The position numbers were made by a program, and so were the translations under genes. Positions 27,645 to 38,382 of a stretch of 64,000 nt of DNA are shown here, piece by piece. The notes under the pieces are model-generated. The model was not told where the DNA came from and searched no databases. It saw nothing but the letters and a program-made list of their open reading frames with translations. Origin of the DNA: Polyangium spumosum (GTDB lineage: Bacteria; Myxococcota_A; Polyangia; Polyangiales; Polyangiaceae); contig NZ_WJIE01000018.1 in NCBI RefSeq assembly GCF_009649845.1, positions 89,617-153,616 on the forward strand, written 5' to 3'. Position 1 is the first letter of the stretch. Every line of letters starts with the position of its first letter.

Positions 27645-30600
27645 GGGTCACGACCTCCGTCACCACCTCGGCAGGGGGCTCCGCCGCGCGGGCCTCCTCG
27701 GCCCTCTGCTCGGCGAGCGCGCGGCGGTATTCGTGCGGCATCACCTTGACGAAATGCGCTCGGTAGGAGGGGAAATCGTCCAGGATCGCCCGCGCCCGCG
27801 CGCTGCCCGTGTAAAAAAAATGTCTCTCGAGCAGGCCCTTCAAGAGCTGCGCGTCCTCCTCGACCTGCTCGAGGGCCACCATCGAGAGGTTGCACCGGAG
27901 CCGGAAGTCGCCGGTCATGTCGAGCACGTAGGCCACGCCGCCGCTCATGCCCGCGGCGAAGTTGCGCCCGGTCTTGCCCAGCACGACGACCGCGCCGCCG
28001 GTCATGTATTCGCAGCCGTGATCGCCGATGCCCTCGACGACCGCGGTCGCGCCGGAGTTGCGCACGGCGAAGCGCTCGCCCGCGACGCCGCGGAAGAAGA
28101 CCTCGCCCGAGATCGCGCCGTAGAGCACGGTATTGCCGACGATGATGTTCTCCTCCGGCACGATGGGGCAATCCCGCGGCGGGTACGCGATGATGCGCCC
28201 GCCGGAGAGGCCTTTGCCGACGTAATCGTTGGCCTGGCCCTCGAGCTCGAGCGTGATGCCCTTCGCGAGGAACGCGCCGAAGCTGCCGCCGGCCGTGCCA
28301 CGCGTGCGGATCCTTATCGTGTCGTCCGCGAGCCCGGCGTGCCCGTAGCGCCGCGCGACCTCGCCGGAGAGCATCGCGCCGACGGCCCGGTGGATGTTGC
28401 GGATCGGCACGTCGAACGCGACGGGGACCTGGTTGACGAGCGCCGGGAGCGCCTCGTCGATGAGGCGATGATCGAGGACGTGCTCGAGGCTGTGATCCTG
28501 CCGCTCGGACCAGCGGATCGACACGCCCGGCGGGGCCTCGGGTCGGTAGAACACGCGCGAAAAATCGAGGCCCTTCGCCTTCCAGTGGGCGATCCCGCGG
28601 CGCATGTCGAGCTTGTCGGAGCGGCCGACCATCTCGGCGAAGGTGCGGAAGCCCATCTTCGCCATGTACCGGCGCACCTCCTCGGCCACGAAGAAGAAAT
28701 AATTGACCACGTGCTCGGGCTGCCCGGCGAAGCGCTTCACGAGCTCGGGATCCTGCGTGGCGATGCCGACGGGGCAGGTATTCAGGTGGCATTTGCGCAT
28801 CATGATGCAGCCCTCCACCACGAGCGGCGCCGTCGCGAAGCCCATCTCGTCGGCGCCGAGCAAGGCCGCGATCACCACGTCCCTGCCCGTCTTCATCTGC
28901 CCGTCGGCCTGCACGGCGATGCGGCCGCGGAGGCGGTTCAAGACGAGCGTCTGCTGCGTCTCGGCGAGCCCGAGCTCCCAGGGCCCGCCCGCGTGTTTGA
29001 TCGACGAGAGCGGCGAGGCGCCCGTGCCGCCGTCGTGCCCCGAGATGGTGACGTGATCGGCGTGCGCCTTGGCCACGCCCGCGGCCACCGTGCCCACGCC
29101 GATCTCGCTGACGAGCTTCACGCTGATGCGCGCCTTGGGGTTCACGTTCTTGAGGTCGTGAATGAGCTGCGCGAGGTCCTCGATCGAATAGATGTCGTGG
29201 TGCGGAGGCGGCGAGATCAGGCCGACGCCGGGCACGGAGTGCCGGATCTTGGCGATGTATTTCGAGACCTTGTGCCCCGGGAGCTGGCCGCCCTCGCCGG
29301 GTTTGGCGCCCTGGGCCATCTTGATCTGGATGTCGTCGGCATTGACGAGGTACTCCGTCGTGACCCCGAAGCGCCCCGCGGCCACCTGCTTGATCGCCGA
29401 GCGCATCGAGTCGCCGTTCGGCAGCGGCACGTAGCGGGCCGGATCCTCGCCGCCTTCGCCCGTGTTCGACTTGCCGCCGATCCGGTTCATCGCGATCGCC
29501 AGCGTCGTGTGCGCCTCCCGGGAGATCGAGCCGAGCGACATCGCGCCCGTGGAGAAACGTTTCACGATCTCCGAGGCCGGCTCCACCTCGTCGAGCGGGA
29601 TCGGTCGCTCCGATTCCTTGATCTCGAAGAGCCCGCGCAGCGTCATCAGCCGCTCGCTCTGATCGTTGATGAGCCGCGCGTACGCCTCGTACGTCGCGGC
29701 GTTGCCCGACCGCGTCGCGTGCTGGAGCTTTCCGATGGCGTCCGGCGTCCACATGTGGGCCTCGCCGCGGGCGCGATAGGCATAATCGCCGCCGGCGTCG
29801 AGCGTGTCTCCACCGTTCGTGGTATCGCCGAACGCGAGCCGGTGCAGGCGCACGGTCTCCTCGGCGATCTCCTGCAATCCGACACCCTCGATCACGGTCG
29901 CCGTCCCCGTGAAGTATCGGTCCACGAAGGCCGAGGCGAGCCCGACGGCCTCGAAGATCTGGGCGCCGCAATACGACTGGTAGGTCGAGATGCCCATCTT
30001 GGACATGACCTTGAGCAGCCCCTTCGCGATCGCCTTGATGTACCGCGCGCACGCCTCCTCGGCCGTCATCCCCGGCGGCAGGAGGTCCCCGAGCGTCGCC
30101 AGCGTCGCGAACGCGAGGTTCGGGTGGATCGCCTCCGCGCCGTAGCCCGCGAGCAGCGCGAAATGGTGCACCTCGCGCGCCGAGCCCGTCTCGACCACGA
30201 GCCCCGTCCGCGTCCGCAGGCCCGCCCGCACGAGGTGCTGGTGCACGTCGCTCACCGCGAGCAGCGCCGGGATCGCGATGTGATCCGGGCCGATGTCCCG
30301 GTCCGACAGGATCAGGATGTTCACGTTGCCGCCGCGCACCACGTCCTCGGCGTCGGCGCAGAGCTTGGAGAGCGCGGCCTCCATCCCGTCGGCGCCCCAT
30401 TCCGAGGGATAACAGATCGAGAGGACCACCGACCGAAAATGCCCTTTCGTGAGCTCCTCGGCGCGGTGGAGCTTCTCCATGTCCTCGAACGTGAGAATGG
30501 GCAGGTGGACCTCGAGCCGCATGTTCGGCCCGCTCTCGTCGAGGGCGAGGATGTTCGGCCGCGGGCCGATGAACGAGACCAGGCTCATCACCGTCTCCTC

Positions 30601-32211
30601 GCGGATCGGGTCGATGGGCGGGTTCGTCACCTGCGCGAAGAGCTGCCGGAAATACCCGTAGAGCGGCTTCGGCCGATCGGAGAGCACCGCGAGGGGCGTG
30701 TCGTCGCCCATCGAGCCGATGGCCTCCTCGCCATGCGCGGCCATCGGCGCGAGCAGGAGGCGCAGATCCTCCTGCGTGTACCCGAAGGCCTGCTGCCGAT
30801 CGAGAAGCTTGTCGCCGTCGGGCACGGACACGTAGTCCGGCATCGGGATGTTCTCGAGGCGGAGCTGCGTGCGATCGAGCCATTTCTGGTAAGGCCGGTG
30901 CTTCGCGAGCTTCGTTTTGAGCTCCTGATCGTCGATGATGCGCCCCTCGCCGAGGTCGATGAGCAACATCTTCCCCGGCTGCAGGCGCCATTTCTTGACG
31001 ATCTTGCGCTCGGGGATGTCGAGCACGCCCGCCTCGGAGGCGAGGATCACGTAGTCGTCGTCGGTGAGCACGTAACGCGCCGGGCGCAGGCCGTTGCGAT
31101 CGAGCGTGGCGCCGATCTGCCGGCCGTCGGTGAACGCGATGGCCGCGGGGCCGTCCCAGGGCTCCATGAGCGCCGCGTGGTACTCGTAGAAGGCGCGGCG
31201 ACGCTCGTCCATCAGCGGGTTACTGGCCCACGCCTCCGGGATCATCAGCATCATCGCGTGCGCCAGCGAATACCCGCCGAAGTAGAGCAGCTCGAGGGCG
31301 TTGTCGAACGAGGCCGAGTCGGACTGGCCGTCGTAGATGAGCGGCCAGATCTTCTGGAGGCCGTCGCCGAGCAGCTTCGATTCGATGTTCTGTTGCCGCG
31401 CGCGGATCCAGTTCACGTTGCCGCGTAACGTGTTGATCTCGCCGTTGTGCGCGATGAGCCGAAACGGATGCGCGAGGTCCCACGAGGGGAACGTGTTCGT
31501 CGAGAAGCGCTGGTGCACCATGGCGAGCGCGGACTCGACCGCCTTGTCCTTGAGGTCGACGTAGAACTCGCCGACCTGGTGCGCGAGCAGCATCCCCTTG
31601 TACACGATCGTTCGTGCTGAAAACGACGGCACGTAGAACTGTCCCGCGCGCGAGAGCCGAAGCGCGCGGATGGCGTGGCCCGCGCGCTTGCGGATGATGT
31701 AGAGCTTGCGCTCGAAGGCCTCGACGTCCGGCGTGGAGAGGCCTCGCGCGACGAAGACCTGCCGGATGACGGGCTCGCTCGCCTTGACGCCTTCGCCGAG
31801 GCCGCTGCTGTCGACGGGCACGTCGCGCCAGCCGAGGACCTCCTGGCCTTCGGCGAGGATGGCGCGCGCGACCTCGTGCTCGCAGGCGGCGCGCGCGCCG
31901 GGGTCCTGCGGGAGGAACATCATGCCGACGCCGTACTCGCCGGGCTCCGGGAGCGTGATGCCAGCGAGGGCGCACTCACGTACGAAGAAGGCGTGGGGGA
32001 TCTGCAGCAGGATGCCGGCGCCGTCGCCTTGCAAGGGGTCGGCGCCGGTGGCGCCGCGGTGGGTCAGGTTCTTCAGGATTTCGAGGCCTTGCGCGACGAT
32101 CGTGTGGCTCTTCTTGTCCTTGATGTGCGCGATGAACCCGAGTCCACACGCGTCATGCTCGTTCCGCGGATCGTACAGGCCCTGGCGAGGCGGCGGCGCC
32201 TTGTGCTTCAC
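27637..32211 (-). CDS. gltB: Glutamate synthase large (alpha) subunit
   Basis: The 1,524-residue protein has all parts of GltB in order: a short propeptide of 21 residues removed before the catalytic Cys22 ([10 protein letters not shown]) of a class II glutamine amidotransferase, a central domain, the FMN-binding synthase domain ([11 protein letters not shown], then [20 protein letters not shown] and [11 protein letters not shown]), the 3Fe-4S cluster cysteines in [12 protein letters not shown], and the C-terminal GXGXG beta-helix ([21 protein letters not shown]). A GTG at 32211 is chosen because it gives the normal propeptide length. Upstream in-frame codons to 32349 code for no family sequence. 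The GTG is preceded by GGAGGG and AGGAT. It is the first gene of gltB-gltD. Confidence 0.96.
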   Translation of the reverse strand: MKHKAPPPRQGLYDPRNEHDACGLGFIAHIKDKKSHTIVAQGLEILKNLTHRGATGADPLQGDGAGILLQIPHAFFVRECALAGITLPEPGEYGVGMMFLPQDPGARAACEHEVARAILAEGQEVLGWRDVPVDSSGLGEGVKASEPVIRQVFVARGLSTPDVEAFERKLYIIRKRAGHAIRALRLSRAGQFYVPSFSARTIVYKGMLLAHQVGEFYVDLKDKAVESALAMVHQRFSTNTFPSWDLAHPFRLIAHNGEINTLRGNVNWIRARQQNIESKLLGDGLQKIWPLIYDGQSDSASFDNALELLYFGGYSLAHAMMLMIPEAWASNPLMDERRRAFYEYHAALMEPWDGPAAIAFTDGRQIGATLDRNGLRPARYVLTDDDYVILASEAGVLDIPERKIVKKWRLQPGKMLLIDLGEGRIIDDQELKTKLAKHRPYQKWLDRTQLRLENIPMPDYVSVPDGDKLLDRQQAFGYTQEDLRLLLAPMAAHGEEAIGSMGDDTPLAVLSDRPKPLYGYFRQLFAQVTNPPIDPIREETVMSLVSFIGPRPNILALDESGPNMRLEVHLPILTFEDMEKLHRAEELTKGHFRSVVLSICYPSEWGADGMEAALSKLCADAEDVVRGGNVNILILSDRDIGPDHIAIPALLAVSDVHQHLVRAGLRTRTGLVVETGSAREVHHFALLAGYGAEAIHPNLAFATLATLGDLLPPGMTAEEACARYIKAIAKGLLKVMSKMGISTYQSYCGAQIFEAVGLASAFVDRYFTGTATVIEGVGLQEIAEETVRLHRLAFGDTTNGGDTLDAGGDYAYRARGEAHMWTPDAIGKLQHATRSGNAATYEAYARLINDQSERLMTLRGLFEIKESERPIPLDEVEPASEIVKRFSTGAMSLGSISREAHTTLAIAMNRIGGKSNTGEGGEDPARYVPLPNGDSMRSAIKQVAAGRFGVTTEYLVNADDIQIKMAQGAKPGEGGQLPGHKVSKYIAKIRHSVPGVGLISPPPHHDIYSIEDLAQLIHDLKNVNPKARISVKLVSEIGVGTVAAGVAKAHADHVTISGHDGGTGASPLSSIKHAGGPWELGLAETQQTLVLNRLRGRIAVQADGQMKTGRDVVIAALLGADEMGFATAPLVVEGCIMMRKCHLNTCPVGIATQDPELVKRFAGQPEHVVNYFFFVAEEVRRYMAKMGFRTFAEMVGRSDKLDMRRGIAHWKAKGLDFSRVFYRPEAPPGVSIRWSERQDHSLEHVLDHRLIDEALPALVNQVPVAFDVPIRNIHRAVGAMLSGEVARRYGHAGLADDTIRIRTRGTAGGSFGAFLAKGITLELEGQANDYVGKGLSGGRIIAYPPRDCPIVPEENIIVGNTVLYGAISGEVFFRGVAGERFAVRNSGATAVVEGIGDHGCEYMTGGAVVVLGKTGRNFAAGMSGGVAYVLDMTGDFRLRCNLSMVALEQVEEDAQLLKGLLERHFFYTGSARARAILDDFPSYRAHFVKVMPHEYRRALAEQRAEEARAAEPPAEVVTEVVTHG

Positions 32212-32345
32212 AACCCACGATCCTACGGCCCTCCGCCGCGGAAGCACAGTCCATCGTGCTGCGATGCAGCAAAATCTTTCCTTCCCTGGTGCGGCGCGCC
32301 ACGGGCTTCGACCCGTTGCGCCATCTTCCAGGACGGACGACCCCT

Positions 32346-33134
32346 TCAACCGCCGAGCAGGATCCCCACGCCGGCCGTCGCGCCGAGCCGGACGGAGAAT
32401 TCATTTTGTGCTTCGCCGGAGATGGGGTTGAAGCCGGATCCGGCCCTGCGTGTCGCGCTGATCACGAGCTCGGGCGCGGCGCGGAGGTAGACGTAGCGGT
32501 GGAGCCGCGCGACGAGGCCGAGCTCGGCGATGCCGCGGAAGTTTTGGTTGCTCCAATCGACGCTGCGTCCAGGGGCGGTGCTCTCGAAGTTGGTGTAGCC
32601 GCCGGAGTAGCCGAGCGTGAGGCGCGGCCAGAGCGCGAACGACGTGCCGAGCGGGATCACGTACCCGACGCGGGGCGCGATGGCGAAGCCGTAGCCGCTG
32701 CCCTTCGAGCGCTGCACCTGTCCATTGAAGTCGAGCTGCTCCCCCTCGCCGGTCCCGTAGGAGGCGGCGAGCGTGGCGCCGACGGAGAAATGGCCGCGTA
32801 CGAAGACGTCGAGCGAGGGCGAGATCCACATCGTGTCGGTGGTGCCCTTGTGGCCGCCCGGCTGCCCAGGGTTGCGGAGCGTGGTGGACGAGGAATACCC
32901 GAGGATGCCGCTGTAACCCACCCCGAGGCTGCCCGCGCCCATGCCCACGGGCAACACGAGGGGATACCCGAAGCGGCTGCCGCCGACGCTGAGCGCGACG
33001 ATGTCGTCGAAGGCGACCTGACCACGTCCTCCGAAAGGCTTCGCGGGCTCCTCGGCGCGCGCGGCGGAGGTCCCGAGAAGCGCGGCGAGCGCGGGGAGGA
33101 AAGACAGGACGAACAGGGCACGAGGTGCGGGCAT
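32346..33134 (-). CDS. Outer membrane beta-barrel protein
   Basis: The 262-residue protein has a Sec signal ending in TSAARAEE. The mature part shows alternating short beta strands with aromatic and glycine residues ([41 protein letters not shown]), and it ends in a strand pattern ([17 protein letters not shown]). This indicates a beta-barrel outer membrane protein of about 10-12 strands with unknown ligand. The start at 33134 has an excellent SD (AAAGGAG). It is divergent from the NmrA-like gene and lies downstream (on the minus strand) of no close partner. gltB begins 134 bp further on. Confidence 0.8.
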   Translation of the reverse strand: MPAPRALFVLSFLPALAALLGTSAARAEEPAKPFGGRGQVAFDDIVALSVGGSRFGYPLVLPVGMGAGSLGVGYSGILGYSSSTTLRNPGQPGGHKGTTDTMWISPSLDVFVRGHFSVGATLAASYGTGEGEQLDFNGQVQRSKGSGYGFAIAPRVGYVIPLGTSFALWPRLTLGYSGGYTNFESTAPGRSVDWSNQNFRGIAELGLVARLHRYVYLRAAPELVISATRRAGSGFNPISGEAQNEFSVRLGATAGVGILLGG

Positions 33135-33358
33135 GGAAGCTCCTTTGGGTGCGAGGGCCCGAGCGGGCCTCGCGGGGAAAACACGGGCGGAGGAGCGGCG
33201 TTCCTGTCGTGAAATTGCTCGTCAAAATGTCGGAAAACGTGGCCCCGTTTGCCTTTTGATCACGGGGCCGGCCGGCAGGGCGTGTCGGAGCGGCGAGACG
33301 TGTCTTCCGGTCCCGGGCAAACCATGCCAGCATGCGCGTCGAGGAGGAGAAGGATTTG

Positions 33359-34321
33359 ATGAGCTCGAAGAGACGCGTCCTTGCCGTCGTCGGCGCCACG
33401 GGCGCGCAGGGCGGGAGCCTGGTCCGCGCCATCGCCGCCCATCCGAGCGGCGGTTTTCAGGCGCGCGCCATCACCCGGAACGTCGACGCGCCCGCCGCGA
33501 AGGAGCTGCGCGCGCTCGGCGCGGAGGTCGTCTTCGGCGACGTCGACGATCCGGAGAGCATCCGCCGCGCGTTCGAGGGCGCGTACGGCGCGTTCTGCGT
33601 CACGTTTTTCTGGCAACACGGCTCTCCCGAACGCGAGACCGAGCAGGCGCGCGTGATGGCCACGGCGGCGCGAGATACGCGCCTCGAGCACGTGATCTGG
33701 TCGACGCTCGAGGACACGCGCAAGTGGATGCCGCTCTCGGACGAGCGTATGCCGACGTTGCACGGGAAATACAAGGTCCCGCATTTCGACGCGAAGGGCG
33801 AGGCCGACGCGATCTTCACGTCCCTCGGCGTCCCCACGACGTTCCTCCTCACGTCGTTTTACTGGGAAAACTTCAAGCACCCCGGCATGGGCCTGCTGCG
33901 TGATCACGAGGGGCGCCTGGTCCTCGGCCTGCCCATCGGCACGGCCAAGCTGCCGGGGGTCGCGACGGAGGACATCGGCCGCACGGCGTACGGCATCCTC
34001 GAGCGCGGCGCGGAGATGATCGGTCAGCGTACTGGCGTCGCGGGCGAGCACCTCGGCGGCAGCGAGATGGCGGCCGCGTTCTCGGCGATCGCGGGGGAGG
34101 ACGTGGAGTACCGGGCCATCGAGCCGGAGGTCTACAGGCGCCTCCCCTTCCCCGGCGCCGACGATCTCGGGAACATGTTCCAGTTCAAGCGTGATTTCGA
34201 GGCCGATTTCCGCGGCGCCCGGGACGTCGCGCGCGCCCGCGCCCTGAACCCGAACCTCCGCTCGTTCGCGGGCTGGCTCGCGGAGAACCAGGGCCGCATC
34301 GCCATTCCGCCGCGCGGCTGA
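33359..34321 (+). CDS. NmrA/HSCARG-like NAD(P)-binding protein
   Basis: The 320-residue cytoplasmic protein has an extended SDR Rossmann start (VLAVVGATGAQGGSLV), RAITRN for NADP recognition, and the NmrA-like HVIWSTLED and LLTSFYWENF segments. Such proteins act as redox sensors or as atypical NAD(P)-dependent reductases, and the Tyr-x3-Lys catalytic pair is not evident. The start at 33359 is chosen over 33332 because GGAGGAGAAGG lies just upstream. The gene is divergent from the outer membrane protein gene and stands alone on its strand. Confidence 0.87.
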   Translation: MSSKRRVLAVVGATGAQGGSLVRAIAAHPSGGFQARAITRNVDAPAAKELRALGAEVVFGDVDDPESIRRAFEGAYGAFCVTFFWQHGSPERETEQARVMATAARDTRLEHVIWSTLEDTRKWMPLSDERMPTLHGKYKVPHFDAKGEADAIFTSLGVPTTFLLTSFYWENFKHPGMGLLRDHEGRLVLGLPIGTAKLPGVATEDIGRTAYGILERGAEMIGQRTGVAGEHLGGSEMAAAFSAIAGEDVEYRAIEPEVYRRLPFPGADDLGNMFQFKRDFEADFRGARDVARARALNPNLRSFAGWLAENQGRIAIPPRG

Positions 34322-34422
34322 GGATCCTGCCCGAGCCACGACGCCCAGGGCGAATTCGCATTTCGAGCGCGCTGGCCGTATCGCCGGGGCGCCACGCGCG
34401 CGCATTCGTGATACGCTGATTC

Positions 34423-36477
34423 ATGCTTGTTGATGGGGTGGCCGCAGTCTCGCCCCTCCCGGGCGCCGACGCGGGTGTCGTGGCGTTTCGTACGGGCGGC
34501 GTCTTGCACGCGACGGTGATCACGAAGGCGACGTTTGCCTTCGCGCCCGACGCGCCGATGTCGCGGGTCGATCCACAGCCGATCCTGCGGGAGGAGGTCC
34601 ACCACGGGGACAACCCCGCGAGGAGCGTGCGTTTCACGAGTGATCTCGTCCCCTATCTCGCGCGCGCGGACGTGCTCTTCACGGGGCACGGATATGCGCC
34701 GCCGGGCGAGCCAAAAGAGCGCGTCACCACGCGGATCGTGGTCCGCGCAGGCGAGCGGGTGCTGCTCGACAAATCCCTCCTGCTGAAGGACACGCGTGGC
34801 TTCCAGAAGATGCCCATCGTGTACGAGCGCGCTTTCGGTGGGCCGGATGTCCCGGACAACCCCCTCGGGATCGGCGCGGGTATCGACGAGGGCGAACCCA
34901 CCGTCGTTTCCCCGGAAGGCGCGAGGCGCCCCGCCGGCTTCGGGCCGATCGCGCGCGCCTGGCCGCTGCGCAAGCGCCTCCTCGGGGCGACGCCGCGAAG
35001 CACGCTCGAAGGCCGGATCGCCGAGATCCCCCCGCGGTTCGACGGCTCGTATTTCCAGGCCGCGCCGCCCGATCAACGGATCGATTTCCTGCGTGGAGAC
35101 GAGCACCTCCTGCTCGAAGGGCTGCATCCCTCCCTGCCGCGGCTCGCGACGCGCCTGCCCGGCGCGCGCGGGGTGGCGCGTCTCTTCGGCCTCTCGGCCT
35201 TTGGTATCCCCGAAGGCCAGCCCATGCAGCTCTGCACGGATACCCTGCGGATCGACGGGGACGAGCAGCGCTGCACCGTGGTTTGTCGGAGATGGATACA
35301 GCTTCCCCACGAGGAGGCCCTCGACGCGCTGCGTGTCGTGGCCGGCGTCGAGGTCGCGGGCGAGCCGGCGGCGTGGTTCGAGCCGCAGCGACGCGCGGCG
35401 GGCCCGCCCTCCTCGGGCAAACCCGCGCACGCGCCCGCCTCGACGCTGGCCCTGCCGCCCGAAGTGGAGCACGCGGCGCCTCCGGGGCCGGCGCTCCCCT
35501 TTCGAACGAGCCCCCCGTCCACGCGGGGGTCCGAATTCGCGGCGCCGCCTCGCCTGCCCCTCCCGCCGCCGAGCGCCCTTTTTGCCTCGAATGCAGCGGC
35601 GGAGACGACGGCGGCGCCGGAGGTGCAACCTCCGGCGTTCGCCGCGGCCTCGCAGGAGCAGGCCGCTCCAGCGCGGATGCTCGATCTGTTATGGTTCGAC
35701 GCGCGGAGCTTGCCGCGAATCCGCAAGCAGCCTGCGTGGCGCAAGATCCTGGAGGCGCTCGCGGACGAGCCCCTGGATCCCGATATCGACGATCCCGATC
35801 TCGGGCTCGAACCTGCGGAGGTCGAGGAGCGGCGCGAGATCTTCGAGGTGATGGCGCACGGGGAGCCGCTCGGCGAGCAGGCCATCCTCTCGGCGTTGCG
35901 GTCCGCCGTCCGCAAGGATGGTCGGTTCGTCGCGCCGCTCGTGCTCGTGGAGGGCGAGCTCGTGATGGCGTTCGACGATATCGAGGCGCTCCGCGCGCTC
36001 GTGGCGGTCGTGGGGCCTCTGGCCGGCGGCGACGAGCGCTCGAAGGAGGCGGTCGCGGCGGCGCGGGCGTACCTCGGCGCGGCGGATCCATTGCGCGATC
36101 GGGCGGCGGCGCGTGAGCTCGCGGCGGCGATCGAGGCGGCGTTCGCGCAGGCGAAGAAGCGCTCGGCGGCGCCGGCGGAGGTCGCCTCGCGGGTCGAGCG
36201 GATCCTGCTCGAGAACCGCTGTTACGAGCGGCGTGCCGTGCTCGGCGCCCGGCATTTGCGGGCGAGCTTGCGGCTCCCGTGCGCGGATCGGGAGGTGCCC
36301 GTCTATGTGCCGGAGGCGCTCGCGGAGGTGCTGCCGATGTTCACGAGGTTCTCGGTGCGAATGGTGGCAGAGGCGCACTTGCCGGCGGAGGAGCGAGACG
36401 GACATCCGGTGGCGCTCCGGGCGGTGGGGATCACGCGGGTGGGCCGCGGCGAGGGCGCTGGGAGCGTCGCGCGTTGA
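34423..36477 (+). CDS. DUF2169 protein, type VI secretion accessory
   Basis: The 684-residue protein begins with a DUF2169 domain (about 1-300; signatures TKATFAF, PYLARADVLFTGHGYAP, GFQKMPIVYERAFGGPD and NPLGIG). A Pro-rich linker follows (about 335-400), then a helical C-terminal region (410-684) with no known family that contains EPLDPDIDDPDLGLEP and an Arg-rich end. By family knowledge DUF2169 proteins accompany VgrG and effectors in type VI clusters and act as loading adaptors. It is convergent with, and overlaps by 47 bp, the nuclease effector gene. It has no signal peptide. ATG 34423 is the first start and the fold begins at once. Confidence 0.88.
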   Translation: MLVDGVAAVSPLPGADAGVVAFRTGGVLHATVITKATFAFAPDAPMSRVDPQPILREEVHHGDNPARSVRFTSDLVPYLARADVLFTGHGYAPPGEPKERVTTRIVVRAGERVLLDKSLLLKDTRGFQKMPIVYERAFGGPDVPDNPLGIGAGIDEGEPTVVSPEGARRPAGFGPIARAWPLRKRLLGATPRSTLEGRIAEIPPRFDGSYFQAAPPDQRIDFLRGDEHLLLEGLHPSLPRLATRLPGARGVARLFGLSAFGIPEGQPMQLCTDTLRIDGDEQRCTVVCRRWIQLPHEEALDALRVVAGVEVAGEPAAWFEPQRRAAGPPSSGKPAHAPASTLALPPEVEHAAPPGPALPFRTSPPSTRGSEFAAPPRLPLPPPSALFASNAAAETTAAPEVQPPAFAAASQEQAAPARMLDLLWFDARSLPRIRKQPAWRKILEALADEPLDPDIDDPDLGLEPAEVEERREIFEVMAHGEPLGEQAILSALRSAVRKDGRFVAPLVLVEGELVMAFDDIEALRALVAVVGPLAGGDERSKEAVAAARAYLGAADPLRDRAAARELAAAIEAAFAQAKKRSAAPAEVASRVERILLENRCYERRAVLGARHLRASLRLPCADREVPVYVPEALAEVLPMFTRFSVRMVAEAHLPAEERDGHPVALRAVGITRVGRGEGAGSVAR

Positions 36478-37552
36478 GCGCCGCCTCCGCCTGGATTTGC
36501 GGCGTCACGCTGTTCCGTTTCTCGTTGTTGTGCTGGGCGCTCGTCACCATGGCATTGCTGTAGGCGTTTGATCCGTTGTGCGCCTGCGGCCACGTGTGAT
36601 CGACCTGCGGCGCCGCGTGCGTGCTGCCGTCGAGCAGCGTGCCGGGGGGGCGTCCCGGCGGCGCGGGCCACGACGTACGGGCAGGGTCCGCGGGAGACTC
36701 CGACATCACGAACCCCGTTCCATTGAGGATGCGGTTGTGGGCGAGGATGAGGTCCCGCTGCGCGGGTGTGAACGGCGCGCCATTTTGCAGGACCACGTTT
36801 TCCGCCGTCGTCCCTGCGAAGGCGCCCCTCGCGTGCAGGTAATCGAGGATGGCGTGCGGGCCGGGTTCGTTCGGGAGATTGAGCAACATGCCCGAAGGAT
36901 CCCGGAGCGCGTGCGCGCTGAACCCCGAATTCACGAAATCGTCTCGATGCTGGGTGATCAGCTCCTCGAGCCACCGGTCCTCGGCCCGCTGCGCCGCCGG
37001 GGGCGTGGGCACGAACCAGCCCTTGTGGCGCTGCACGAAGATGCCGTGGATCTCCTCCTCGACCTTCACGTGAAGGCGCACGGGCACGCGTGGATCCTGC
37101 GCGTCGTCGTAGCCGAGGTCGATGGTCACGCGCACCGGGCCGCCGCGGGCTCGCACGATCTCGTCGATCGCGCCCTCGAAGTTGCTCCATTCGGTCCGAT
37201 TGAACCCGGCATAGGCCGGGACCAGGTTCTCCCCGTCCTTGCTCCCGCCCCACCGGTGCGCGACGAGGTGGAATCGATCCATGTGGAAGACCATCGGATC
37301 GGCCGCGCCGTCGGGCCCCACGAGCGCGAGCGGCGCTTCGAGCTCCTCGCGCGCGCGCTTTTGTCCCCGCGCCGCGCCCGCGCCGAGCTCGAAGGTCACG
37401 CTCGAAGGGCGCTCGCGTGTTTGTCCCTGGTACACGAACGAACGCCGCTGGTACACGGGATCTCCGCGGAGCCGCGTGGGGCCACGCGCGCACCGCTCCA
37501 CGCTCGGCTCTCGGACCTGCCATTGCTCCATCTGATCCGCCGTGAACCTCAT
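36431..37552 (-). CDS. Putative type VI effector with two nuclease motifs
   Basis: The 373-residue protein has an internal motif like the DNA/RNA non-specific endonuclease family (Endonuclea_NS_2): DRFHLVAHRWGG at 92-103, then GENLVPAYAGFNRTEWSNFE at 107-126. The C-terminal part has an HNH-like motif: QVDHTWPQAHNG at 316-327, Asn333, then HNNEKRN at 341-347. Between them (130-310) lies a mixed region with no known fold. The start at 37552 overlaps the FHA-DUF4123 gene by four bases, so it is co-translated with a predicted chaperone, which supports an effector role. No immunity gene follows on this strand. The nuclease assignments are by motif and need a structural check. Confidence 0.75.
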   Translation of the reverse strand: MRFTADQMEQWQVREPSVERCARGPTRLRGDPVYQRRSFVYQGQTRERPSSVTFELGAGAARGQKRAREELEAPLALVGPDGAADPMVFHMDRFHLVAHRWGGSKDGENLVPAYAGFNRTEWSNFEGAIDEIVRARGGPVRVTIDLGYDDAQDPRVPVRLHVKVEEEIHGIFVQRHKGWFVPTPPAAQRAEDRWLEELITQHRDDFVNSGFSAHALRDPSGMLLNLPNEPGPHAILDYLHARGAFAGTTAENVVLQNGAPFTPAQRDLILAHNRILNGTGFVMSESPADPARTSWPAPPGRPPGTLLDGSTHAAPQVDHTWPQAHNGSNAYSNAMVTSAQHNNEKRNSVTPQIQAEAALNARRSQRPRRGPPA

Positions 37553-38382
37553 GGCGACGCCGGGCGCGAGGCGCGGAGGACCTCGCCCGCTTCCCCCTCC
37601 ATCCAAAAAGCCTCGACGATCGAGCCGAACATCTCCCCTCGCTGTCGCATGTTGCTCATCGCCAAGAATCGCCGGAGCACGCGCGGATCCTGAAATCGGA
37701 AATAGAGCCGCTTCGTCTCCCCCTCCGCCTCCACCATCGAGAGCCGCCGGAGGTGCCGGCGCACCTCCGAAAGCGGACGCGGGCTCGTCAGATACACGCC
37801 CCAGCTCTCGCCCCAGCCCTCGGCGAGCAGCCGCCCGAGCAGCGCGCTCTCCGGCGACAGGCGCACGAGATACGGGGACACCTCGCCGAGCGCGTCGCCT
37901 CGCGTGCCCTCGTAGAGCGATCGGTATTCGTCGACCGATTCACGCAGGAGCTCCCGTATCCGCAGGTCACGAGCCGCGTCGACGAGCGCGAACAGCGGTG
38001 TTTTCTGCGCCGCGAGCGCCACACGCGCCTCCTCCTTGCGCGAGGCCACCTCGGGCGGATCCGAAGGTCGCGGGCGAGAGGTCGCTCCCTCGAAGGAGAC
38101 CATGAAGACCGTATCGCCCGCGCGGATCCACGACGCGTGCCTCGCGTCCGCCTCGCGCACCGGCTGCCCATCGAGCCACGTCCCCGTATCGCTCCCCAGA
38201 TCCCGCACGCGGCACCACGCCCCGTCCCACGACAGCTCGAAATGGAGCCCCGACATCCGGCGGTCGTGCGAAACCACGAAATCGGACAGGTCCGTTCGCC
38301 CCACGCGCAAGCGCTGGCCGGGCGTGAGCGCGGCCCTCTTCGACGCGAGCCGCCCCCATTGCACCTCGAGGATCACTCGCAT
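37549..38382 (-). CDS. FHA-DUF4123 fusion, type VI effector chaperone
   Basis: The 277-residue protein has an N-terminal forkhead-associated domain (about 20-100; GRTDLSDF with Arg29, SGLHFEL with Ser44 and His47, DLGSDTGTWLDG in place of the usual NGT) and a C-terminal DUF4123 domain (about 130-255; LFALVDAARD, LPYL-like PYLVRL, GWGESWGVYLTSP, LYFRFQDPRVLRRFL). DUF4123 proteins are Tap-type chaperones that load effectors onto VgrG, and FHA domains bind phosphothreonine. The start at 38382 overlaps the PAAR stop by ten bases. Fusion with FHA suggests that the operon's Ser/Thr kinase controls loading, which is inference. Confidence 0.85.
   Translation of the reverse strand: MRVILEVQWGRLASKRAALTPGQRLRVGRTDLSDFVVSHDRRMSGLHFELSWDGAWCRVRDLGSDTGTWLDGQPVREADARHASWIRAGDTVFMVSFEGATSRPRPSDPPEVASRKEEARVALAAQKTPLFALVDAARDLRIRELLRESVDEYRSLYEGTRGDALGEVSPYLVRLSPESALLGRLLAEGWGESWGVYLTSPRPLSEVRRHLRRLSMVEAEGETKRLYFRFQDPRVLRRFLAMSNMRQRGEMFGSIVEAFWMEGEAGEVLRASRPASP

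Noticed and set aside
27454..31428. Plus-strand gene opposite gltB
   Set aside because: It is the complement of gltB, whose family match over the full length is clear.
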